Assembly (NCBI GenBank): GCA_002900555.1
Contig: MUGD01000149.1
Coordinates: 1 to 6,440, forward strand
Source of the DNA: Thermoplasmata archaeon M9B2D
GTDB taxonomy: Archaea > Thermoplasmatota > E2 > DHVEG-1
Direction: 5' to 3'
DNA: 6,440 bases
The position numbers and the translations under genes are program-made. Position 1 is the stretch's first letter. Each line of letters begins with the position of its first letter. Below are positions 1-4,933 of this stretch, piece by piece. The notes below the pieces were generated by a model. That model was not told the origin of the DNA and ran no database searches. It saw only the letters and a program-made list of their open reading frames with translations.

Positions 1-1205
1 AGATTGATGAGATAGTCCCTTGCCATTTTAGTTGAGTTCCAGACATCTTTTCCCTCTGGCGAGTCAGAGAGATAATCCCCGTCGTTGTTACAGATCGTGG
101 CTGCTTTTCCGTCAGTCATCAACAGGACCACTTGCCTGTTCTCCGGTGAGAAAATACTTGAAGCATATACAGTATCGGCTGCACAAAGAAAGCCACAAGA
201 GGTTGCTGCAGAACCAGGATTTCTATCCATGGTGTTAAGCGTCGCAAGCACTGTATCAATCGTTTCGTTAGTTACTACTGTCGGGCTGAGCAATACCCAG
301 GCAAAAGTCCTCCCTGAACTGCTGCCAAAGACAATAATGGAAAACTCCACGGCCCCGTTCCGCGGGAAGACTGACTCATTTGCCACTGTTGAAACAAGGG
401 CAGATCGTATTTTCTTTAAATCGTTTGGTTGCAGTGACGCTGATCCATCGAAAAGAATGACCAGCTGCGTCAGCTCCTCGGGCTCCGCCCTTCCAACAAT
501 CGCAGTCACGTTCAATATTGCAGTACCGCTTGGTTGAATCGTAGCAATACTTGCCCAGACCCCTGTGCTGTTGTCATAGGTTCCACTCGTCGCCGAATAC
601 CCTATGAAAGCAAAGCCATCCGGCAGACAAAACCGTAACTTTGTATCGGAAACGTTGATATTACCGTTGTTTCGCAGGGTAATGATAAACTTAACTTGTT
701 GATTTACTCGTGGAATCTCCGGGTCAATCGTAAGTTCAACACTCAGGTCGGAGAGTGGATCTGTCAACACGGAGCAGAACATGATAGAAGATGCCGGTTC
801 ACTGTTAATGATCATCACGTCTATCTGCGACACTTCCACATACTCAGGATGCACGTACATCGGATAGATGACTTGTTCGCCAAACCCCCACAACCCATCC
901 TCTTTCGCTTGTGCATTGACATAATCATACGCTTGAAACTGCACGTTCGCACTCCCAAAAGTAAGTCCGATGGTGGCGGCAAGACTAATGGGTTCTCCCC
1001 CCATATGATCTAAGACTAGGTTGTTGTAGACAAGCTTGCCTGTGATTGTTGTGATCGGACCGGGTGATGTCTGTGGGGTAGACAGAAAGATATACGTGAT
1101 GGAAACAAAAGCAATAACGGTCAACCCTAAGAGAAGCAGTGTTGCAGTCAATTCAACGATAGCATGTTTCTGTTGCGTCCTATGGATTTTTTTGTTATTT
1201 TTCAT
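1..1205 (-). CDS. Pilin-like surface protein with DUF11 repeat and von Willebrand A domain (C-terminus beyond window)
   Basis: The minus strand is open without a stop from the ATG at 1205 to the window edge, giving 401 codons. Residues 1-14 are basic. Residues 15-42 form one hydrophobic helix beginning AIVELTATLLLL, the pattern of archaeal type IV pilins and class III signal peptides. Residues 58-83 (LVLDHMGGEPISL) resemble the first beta strands of archaeal pilins. Residues about 153-237 resemble a DUF11-type beta domain. Residues about 246 onward form a von Willebrand A domain: the MIDAS motif D253-G-S255-A-S257, a possible MIDAS threonine at T335, and LLMTDGK with D365. Six N-X-S/T sequons (N184, N212, N232, N276, N313, N390) fit an exported glycoprotein. 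The start at 1205 is preferred over an in-frame ATG at 1220 because GGTGAT lies 4 nt upstream of it. I infer a membrane- or pilus-anchored, metal-dependent adhesin. The specific ligand is unknown. Confidence 0.85.
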   Translation of the reverse strand, partial: MKNNKKIHRTQQKHAIVELTATLLLLGLTVIAFVSITYIFLSTPQTSPGPITTITGKLVYNNLVLDHMGGEPISLAATIGLTFGSANVQFQAYDYVNAQAKEDGLWGFGEQVIYPMYVHPEYVEVSQIDVMIINSEPASSIMFCSVLTDPLSDLSVELTIDPEIPRVNQQVKFIITLRNNGNINVSDTKLRFCLPDGFAFIGYSATSGTYDNSTGVWASIATIQPSGTAILNVTAIVGRAEPEELTQLVILFDGSASLQPNDLKKIRSALVSTVANESVFPRNGAVEFSIIVFGSSSGRTFAWVLLSPTVVTNETIDTVLATLNTMDRNPGSAATSCGFLCAADTVYASSIFSPENRQVVLLMTDGKAATICNNDGDYLSDSPEGKDVWNSTKMARDYLIN

Positions 1206-1209
1206 GGAT

Positions 1210-1215
1210 ATCACC
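1210..1215 (-). promoter_or_regulatory. Shine-Dalgarno site of the pilin-like gene
   Basis: Read on the minus strand this is GGTGAT, complementary to the 16S rRNA 3' end, with a 4-nt spacer before the ATG at 1205. It decides the start against the alternative ATG at 1220, which has no comparable site. Confidence 0.6.
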
Positions 1216-1375
1216 GACATGATCGTACGAACGAAATCCCTAAGTGGAGGGCTCCTATGGATAGGAAGCGAATCCTAACGTCATTCTCGAATCGGTTAAA
1301 TCAGGCAGATTCCTTTGCAGAATGAAGAAGAACCGAAAGGTCATATGTACGAGAAGATATGTCGTAAGGGACCTC

Positions 1376-1441
1376 TTAGTTACTGCATTTAATGATACTC
1401 CTCTCCTGCCTTTTCTTTGTATTTTTGTCACCCATCCTCAT
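1376..1441 (-). CDS. Possible 21-residue leader ORF upstream of the pilin-like gene
   Basis: ATG at 1441 (or 1435) opens a 21-codon frame, MRMGDKNTKKRQERS and onward, ending in TAA at 1376-1378. It starts about 14 nt after the predicted transcription start of the minus promoter and lies 170 nt before the surface-protein start, so it could be a leader peptide. The product is strongly basic and I do not recognise it. It could easily be chance; the evidence is position only. Confidence 0.15.
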   Translation of the reverse strand: MRMGDKNTKKRQERSIIKCSN

Positions 1442-1478
1442 GAAACCTAGAGTCTCTAAACACGAAAGTATTTCGTAG

Positions 1479-1486
1479 TATATAAA
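1479..1486 (-). promoter_or_regulatory. Archaeal TATA box for the pilin-like gene
   Basis: On the minus strand the sequence is TTTATATA, a consensus-like archaeal TATA element. Transcription would start about 25-27 nt downstream, near 1455, leaving a leader of roughly 250 nt before the ATG at 1205. Directly upstream is a 7-bp direct repeat (AATTACG at 1501-1507 and 1487-1493, 14 bp apart), placed where an activator or BRE-binding factor would act. Confidence 0.5.
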
Positions 1487-1507
1487 CGTAATTCTCCTCT
1501 CGTAATT
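1487..1507 (-). repeat. Direct repeat AATTACG x2 abutting the TATA box
   Basis: On the minus strand, AATTACG at 1501-1507 and at 1487-1493 are separated by AGAGGAG, a 14-bp period. The second copy touches the TATA element, so a regulator bound here would contact the transcription machinery. Two 7-bp copies can arise by chance in AT-rich DNA. Confidence 0.35.
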
Positions 1508-1631
1508 ATAACAAAGGTTACACAATATAACAGGATTGATACAGTTTCATGAGTCGGGTTAATATATACGTTTCTTATGAATATTACTTTAGAAACTAAA
1601 CAAGGATGACACGATTTATGTAGACCTCACT

Positions 1632-1796
1632 TCACTGATTGTTTGTGTCCAACGCTTCCTCAGTTCGTATCTCCCGAATACTTATAGAAACCTCTAGGAT
1701 GCCATCAATGGTGCATCTGATAGAGACACGTTTTTGTGTATGATGAGACTTATCATCCCATCCAAAGAATCTCATCATACCTCTCGCTATAATCAT
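1632..1796 (-). CDS. Possible 54-residue small protein, unrecognised
   Basis: On the minus strand an ATG at 1796 opens 54 codons ending in TGA at 1632-1634. The product begins MIIARGMMRFFGWDDKSHH and continues with a beta-like stretch (VSIRCTIDGILEVSISI) and an acidic tail. An internal ATG-ATG pair at residues 7-8 follows AGAGG very closely. The frame overlaps the end of another short ORF by ATGA, as in coupled genes. Against it: it contains a perfect 11-bp inverted repeat that suggests non-coding structure, it matches no family I know, and 55 open codons are not rare in AT-rich DNA. Confidence 0.25.
   Translation of the reverse strand: MIIARGMMRFFGWDDKSHHTQKRVSIRCTIDGILEVSISIREIRTEEALDTNNQ
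1692..1780. repeat. Cluster of inverted repeats able to form successive hairpins
   Basis: First, CTCTA (1692-1696) pairs with TAGAG (1721-1725) around an inner stem GATGC (1698-1702) / GCATC (1713-1717), continued by CA/TG with a TCAA loop. Next, ACAC (1726-1729) can pair with GTGT (1736-1739). Third, GTATGATGAGA (1738-1748) and TCTCATCATAC (1770-1780) form a perfect 11-bp inverted repeat with a 21-nt loop. A small stem GATGA/TCATC (1742-1746 with 1753-1757) competes with the third. This could be a structured RNA, a leader or protein-binding DNA. The strand is not determined. Confidence 0.5.
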
Positions 1797-1870
1797 CTGA
1801 AACGGATATTGAGTGAGTAATCCTTATCGCTGTATTTTGCATTAACATTTTGAATTATTATACTAGACAA
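1793..1870 (-). CDS. Possible 25-residue ORF with TTG start
   Basis: On the minus strand a strong Shine-Dalgarno-like AGAGGAGAT (1876-1884) lies 5 nt before a TTG codon at 1870, opening a 25-codon frame that ends in TGA at 1793-1795 and overlaps the ATG of the 54-codon frame. The product is unrecognised. The ribosome-site geometry is good, but the frame is tiny and the start codon is weak, so this may be chance. Confidence 0.12.
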   Translation of the reverse strand: MSSIIIQNVNAKYSDKDYSLNIRFR

Positions 1871-1934
1871 GATTAATCTCCTCTAGTTCGTTTTATTATT
1901 TTTATACTGATTAAAATTTGTCTTTTCCTTATTT

Positions 1935-1976
1935 AAAAAGGAAAAACCTATATCGCAGATAGAGGTTTTCCTTTTT
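1935..1976. repeat. Near-perfect inverted repeat overlapping the CDF promoter
   Basis: AAAAAGGAAAAACCT (1935-1949) is complementary to AGGTTTTCCTTTTT (1963-1976) apart from one extra A. The inner arms TATC (1951-1954) and GATA (1958-1961) extend the stem around a GCA loop, with one A-G mismatch. It ends 5 nt before the ATG at 1982. The T-run makes it look like an intrinsic terminator, but no upstream plus-strand gene needs one. The left arm contains the best TATA candidate, so it may be an operator, or a leader hairpin if transcription starts further upstream. Confidence 0.65.
1940..1953 (+). promoter_or_regulatory. BRE/TATA candidate for the CDF exporter
   Basis: GGAAAAACC followed by TATAT resembles the GGGAAACC plus TTTATGTA arrangement seen before the hydratase gene in this window. 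The TATA centre is about 30 bp before the ATG at 1982, which would give a leaderless or nearly leaderless mRNA. An alternative TATA element, TTTATACT at 1901-1908, would give a leader of about 50 nt containing the hairpin. Confidence 0.4.
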
Positions 1977-1981
1977 GATTC

Positions 1982-3211
1982 ATGAGGATAATGAAAATAA
2001 AAAAACGGTTAAATCTCATCCCTGATTATGGAGATATCAATGACCCTGCTGTCCGAGCGAAATACGGCTATCTCGAGGGAAAGGTAAGTATCACAGGAAA
2101 CGTGATTCTTTTTATTATGAAACTGACGTTAGGGTTATTTATCAACAGCATTGCCTTGATTGCTGACTCTGTCCATACCTTATCCGATGTTGGAACCTCT
2201 TTTATTGTTATCGTTAGTTTTAAAATCGCAAAAAAACCCTCTGATACAAAACACCCCTTTGGATACGGACGAGTGGAATACATCGCAACAATGATTATCG
2301 CGGTTCTGCTGGCAATTACCGGTATCGGATTTATCCAACAATCCATTGAACGAATTCTACAGTCTATTAGTATCACCCATCAGCAGTATGCTGTGGTTAT
2401 CGGTGGTGTTATATTCGTTCAGGCGGTCGTCAAAGAATGGATGGCACGCTATTCTGTGGCTCTTGGAAAAAAAATCAAAAGCGACATCCTTATTGCTGAT
2501 GCTTGGCATCATAGAAGCGATGCCCTCACTAATATTGGTGTTGGGATTTCCATCATCGGTGCCTCTTATGGTTATCCTCTTTTCGACCCTGTTTTCGGAG
2601 TGATTGTGTCTCTTGTAATTATCTATGTCGGATTTACACTTGGTAAAACCTCAGCACAGTTCCTCATCGGGAAATCCCCTGATATCGATCTTGTAAAAAA
2701 CGTCAAGGAAATCGGACGGGAAATACAAGGAGTAAAGGACATTCATGATATCTCTGTGCATGATTATGGGACAAGAAAAATCATTACCTTGCATGCAGAA
2801 GTTGATAAGACGCTTCTGCTTGATGAAGCCCATGGTATTGCAGACAAACTTGAAGAGCAGATAATGGAAAAGCTGCATTGCTCTACCATCATCCATATCG
2901 AACCGACAGAATTCCTTCGAGATACATTTTATAAAACAAGAATTATTAAGGATATATTAGAGAAACAACCATCCATCATTTCATTTCATAATATACGTAT
3001 TATCAGACGATATGAAGCTGATGATATCTCTATGCATCTTGTGGTAAATAAGGATATGAGCATACAAGACTCTCATCAGTTATGTCATCGGATAGAAGCA
3101 GCAATACAAAAAAAATACGGCTCCTGCGCTGTCCATATTCATCTAGAACCTTGTCAGCATTCCCACTGTCCAATATGTTCTGTATCTTGTGAAAAGAAAA
3201 AGAACGACTGA
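1982..3211 (+). CDS. Cation diffusion facilitator (CDF) metal exporter with two C-terminal domains and Cys/His tail
   Basis: This is a 409-residue membrane protein that would export divalent metal, probably Zn2+, by proton antiport. About six membrane helices span residues 35-221. Helix 2 carries H65-TLS-D69 and helix 5 carries H176-HRS-D180, aligning with the metal site of YiiP (H/D-x3-D and H-x3-D). The His-Asp/His-Asp set is typical of zinc transporters. HPFGYGRVE at 91-99 is a family hallmark, as is YPLFDP near 198. A cytoplasmic dimerisation domain (about 235-308, ending IHIEP) is followed by a second, diverged copy (about 318-390, ending HIHLEP). This makes the protein about 100 residues longer than standard CDFs. 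The tail has C391, H393, H395, C396, C399 and C403, likely metal ligands. The start may be ATG 1982 (leaderless model) or ATG 1991, which has GAGG 3 nt upstream. It is not obviously linked to the genes downstream. Confidence 0.93.
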   Translation: MRIMKIKKRLNLIPDYGDINDPAVRAKYGYLEGKVSITGNVILFIMKLTLGLFINSIALIADSVHTLSDVGTSFIVIVSFKIAKKPSDTKHPFGYGRVEYIATMIIAVLLAITGIGFIQQSIERILQSISITHQQYAVVIGGVIFVQAVVKEWMARYSVALGKKIKSDILIADAWHHRSDALTNIGVGISIIGASYGYPLFDPVFGVIVSLVIIYVGFTLGKTSAQFLIGKSPDIDLVKNVKEIGREIQGVKDIHDISVHDYGTRKIITLHAEVDKTLLLDEAHGIADKLEEQIMEKLHCSTIIHIEPTEFLRDTFYKTRIIKDILEKQPSIISFHNIRIIRRYEADDISMHLVVNKDMSIQDSHQLCHRIEAAIQKKYGSCAVHIHLEPCQHSHCPICSVSCEKKKND

Positions 3212-3216
3212 ACCAT

Positions 3217-3235
3217 CTTTTCGTCCTTTCTTCTT
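3217..3235 (+). terminator. Pyrimidine-rich tract after the CDF gene, possible archaeal terminator
   Basis: A T/C-rich run begins 6 nt after the CDF stop codon, with a TTTT and two TTTC/TTCTT groups but no stem. Archaeal RNA polymerase can terminate at such T-rich tracts. The presence of a new TATA box directly after it supports separate transcription units. Confidence 0.35.
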
Positions 3236-3238
3236 AAC

Positions 3239-3246
3239 ATTTAAAT
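3239..3246 (+). promoter_or_regulatory. TATA box for the PaaG-like crotonase gene
   Basis: ATTTAAAT is centred about 29 bp upstream of the ATG at 3272, exactly where transcription would begin for a leaderless archaeal mRNA. The upstream ATG at 3245 lies inside this element, which argues against its use. Confidence 0.45.
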
Positions 3247-3271
3247 GCTTTGGTGTGATTCTGAGAAGCTC

Positions 3272-4054
3272 ATGAACTACGAAACCCTTCAATTAACAAT
3301 CAAAGATAGTGTTGCAACAATCACATTAAACCGTCCAGAGCGATTGAATTCTTTTGATATGACACTTGGTCGTGAGCTATACGATGTTCTTCAGAAGGTT
3401 GGAAACAACCAGCAGGTCCTTGTTGTGATACTTACGGGAGTCGGAAAGGGATTTTGTGGCGGGGGCGATGTCAAGGAGATGCATACCGCTACTGACAAAC
3501 CACGTTTCCTACGGGATCTCACCAGGGCGATTCACCGATGTGTCATTGAGATTCGTAGCATGGAAAAACCAGTGATTGCCGCGGTAAATGGCGCTGCATT
3601 TGGTGCGGGTCTTTCCCTTGCACTTGCCTGTGATATGATTATTGCAGTAAAACAGGCAAAGATGAGCACTGCCTTTATCGGTATCGGCCTTGCGCCAGGA
3701 TGTGGTACACAGTTTGTCACAAAAGTTGTAGGATACCAGCGTGCTTGTGAATACATCTTAACGTCGAAAACGTTTACCGCAGAAGAAGGATATCATCTTG
3801 GTCTTATCAACAAGGTGGTCGATGCTGATACATTCGATGCTACAGTTGAAGAAATCGCCTCTACGTTTCGGTCACTACCGCCGATTGCCGTTGGAAAGGC
3901 GAAGATGTTAATCAATAAGAGCTTACAGAATGATATGATTTCTCATTTGGAACTTGAGAGCAAGACTGCTGCGTTTTCTGCTGGAAGTGAGGATTTTACG
4001 GAAGGTGTGATGGCTTTTGTGGAAAAACGTAAACCAGTCTTTAAGGGAAAATAG
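3272..4054 (+). CDS. Crotonase-fold protein, PaaG-like enoyl-CoA hydratase/isomerase family
   Basis: The protein is 260 residues from ATG 3272; an in-frame ATG at 3245 would add nine residues. I prefer 3272 because 3245 sits in the TATA box and the neighbouring paralogue also begins MNYETL. Crotonase features are clear: TLNRPERLNS (18-27), the first oxyanion-loop motif FCGGGD (61-66), the second NGAAFGAG (106-113), and a C-terminus ending EKRKPVFKGK. From memory it resembles E. coli PaaG (TLNRPERLNSF, GAGxxLAL, EGVxAFxxKRxPxFxGK). Positions of the two catalytic glutamates of rat enoyl-CoA hydratase are S115 and F135, and the PaaG aspartate position is G143. The usual PGxGGTQ motif is one glycine short (PGCGTQ). 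Simple hydration is therefore doubtful; an isomerase or other CoA-ester activity is possible. Context suggests acyl-CoA catabolism with the hydratase and carboxylase downstream. Confidence 0.88.
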   Translation: MNYETLQLTIKDSVATITLNRPERLNSFDMTLGRELYDVLQKVGNNQQVLVVILTGVGKGFCGGGDVKEMHTATDKPRFLRDLTRAIHRCVIEIRSMEKPVIAAVNGAAFGAGLSLALACDMIIAVKQAKMSTAFIGIGLAPGCGTQFVTKVVGYQRACEYILTSKTFTAEEGYHLGLINKVVDADTFDATVEEIASTFRSLPPIAVGKAKMLINKSLQNDMISHLELESKTAAFSAGSEDFTEGVMAFVEKRKPVFKGK

Positions 4055-4061
4055 AGGAGAA

Positions 4062-4077
4062 ATCGACAATTGTCGAT
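4062..4077. promoter_or_regulatory. Perfect 16-bp palindrome, candidate operator
   Basis: ATCGACAATTGTCGAT reads identically on both strands. It starts 7 bp after the stop codon of the upstream crotonase and ends 7 bp before the BRE of the hydratase promoter, an ideal position for a dimeric regulator. Its location in a 91-bp gap between two functionally related genes fits control of the hydratase-carboxylase unit. The regulator is unknown. Confidence 0.55.
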
Positions 4078-4084
4078 AAATGTA

Positions 4085-4100
4085 GGGAAACCTTTATGTA
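4085..4100 (+). promoter_or_regulatory. BRE and TATA box for the hydratase-carboxylase unit
   Basis: GGGAAACC followed by TTTATGTA fits an archaeal BRE plus TATA element. Transcription would start near 4120-4125, leaving a short leader of about 20-25 nt that holds the Shine-Dalgarno site. Confidence 0.5.
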
Positions 4101-4132
4101 TGAAATTCCTATGAGTGCGATACAATGCATAA

Positions 4133-4139
4133 GGGAGGT
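4133..4139 (+). promoter_or_regulatory. Strong Shine-Dalgarno site of the hydratase gene
   Basis: GGGAGGT lies 6 nt before the ATG at 4146. It selects that codon rather than the in-frame ATG at 4125, which precedes the site; translation from 4125 would read through the ribosome-binding sequence. Confidence 0.7.
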
Positions 4140-4145
4140 CGCAGG

Positions 4146-4928
4146 ATGAACTATGAAACCCTTGTCTCTACAAAAAAAGACGATGTTGGTACCGTAACAT
4201 TGAACAGACCAGATGTTCATAATGCGATGAACGAGGTGCTGATAGACGAACTAACGCACTGTTTTACGCAGATTTCAAGCGATGAGTCGTTGACCGCGGT
4301 GATCCTAACGGGAAACGGGAAATCCTTTTGCGCGGGAGCGGATCTTACTTGGATGAGACAGATGGTAACGTTCTCAAAGGAAGAAAACAAGAAGGATAGT
4401 CGTCGTCTCCTGGATATGTACGAGAGTATCTATTCTTGTCATTGCCCAGTGATTGCACGGGTCAATGGTTCGGCATTTGGAGGTGGTCTTGGACTTCTTG
4501 CCGTCTGTGACATAACGATAGCCACCCCGAAGACGACATTTGGGTTTAGCGAAGTGAAACTTGGGATTATCCCTGCAGTGATTTCAACGTATGTCGCACG
4601 CCGGATGAAACCTGCGGATATGCGCCGTTTTTTTATCACCGGTGAACGATTTGATTCCCTGATAGCACAGAACATCGGCTTAATCGACATGATTGTTCCA
4701 TCTGACTTACTTGATGATACTGTGAATTCCTATATTGACCAACTTCGCTCGTCAGGTCCGAACGCAATTAAAGAAATAAAGCATCTGATGGAAAGCCTTG
4801 AAACAATGGATATAAAAGAATATAAAGAGTTAACTGTTGAAAAAATCTCAGAGCTTCGGGTTTCATGTGAGGGACAGGAAGGAATCACCGCGTTCCTGCA
4901 GAAACGAAAACCCAGCTGGAAGAGGTAA
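4146..4928 (+). CDS. liuC: 3-Methylglutaconyl-CoA hydratase (LiuC-type crotonase)
   Basis: This 260-residue crotonase is likely to interconvert 3-methylglutaconyl-CoA and HMG-CoA in the cytoplasm. Diagnostic LiuC-like segments are [11 protein letters not shown] (60-70), [10 protein letters not shown] (76-85), [17 protein letters not shown] (101-117) and [16 protein letters not shown] (132-147). The oxyanion-hole residues correspond to A63 and G113. The second catalytic glutamate is present as E136, while the first is G116, as I recall for LiuC-type enzymes. The Shine-Dalgarno sequence supports the ATG at 4146; a start at 4125 would add seven residues. The upstream neighbour is a paralogue sharing the MNYETL start and the KRKP end. 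The biotin carboxylase gene follows after 5 nt, consistent with one transcript and with consecutive steps of leucine/isovalerate metabolism. Another enoyl-CoA hydratase specificity cannot be excluded. Confidence 0.85.
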   Translation: MNYETLVSTKKDDVGTVTLNRPDVHNAMNEVLIDELTHCFTQISSDESLTAVILTGNGKSFCAGADLTWMRQMVTFSKEENKKDSRRLLDMYESIYSCHCPVIARVNGSAFGGGLGLLAVCDITIATPKTTFGFSEVKLGIIPAVISTYVARRMKPADMRRFFITGERFDSLIAQNIGLIDMIVPSDLLDDTVNSYIDQLRSSGPNAIKEIKHLMESLETMDIKEYKELTVEKISELRVSCEGQEGITAFLQKRKPSWKR

Positions 4929-4933
4929 CCAGC

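Larger units (their letters stand above)
1206..1981. other. Long divergent intergenic region (776 bp)
   Basis: This region separates the minus-strand surface-protein gene from the plus-strand CDF gene and is AT-rich. I see no tRNA, rRNA, SRP RNA or RNase P RNA signature and no ORF of recognisable family. It does hold a minus-strand TATA box with flanking repeats (1448-1507), hairpin-forming sequence (1692-1780), an inverted repeat against the CDF start (1935-1976), and small minus-strand reading frames (1376-1441, 1632-1796, 1793-1870) that are listed separately at low confidence. Confidence 0.8.

Noticed and set aside
85..537. Plus-strand open frame of 150 codons
   Set aside because: It is antisense to the minus-strand surface-protein frame, which has coherent domains (pilin-like helix, DUF11, MIDAS). 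The plus-strand translation has no recognisable pattern.
696..1278. Two plus-strand open frames of 105 and 80 codons
   Set aside because: Both lie opposite the surface-protein gene (the second running on into its upstream region), lack credible ribosome sites and have composition unlike the real genes.
1655..1680. GTTCGTATC resembling a tRNA T-loop
   Set aside because: The flanking bases do not form a T-stem, and no acceptor or anticodon arm can be drawn around it.
1740..1800. Possible box C/D sRNA: C box ATGATGA at 1740-1746 and D box CTGA at 1797-1800, about 60 nt apart
   Set aside because: No internal D' and C' boxes are visible and the flanks do not form the short terminal stem next to the boxes. 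The C box also lies inside a perfect inverted repeat, so the match is more likely coincidental.
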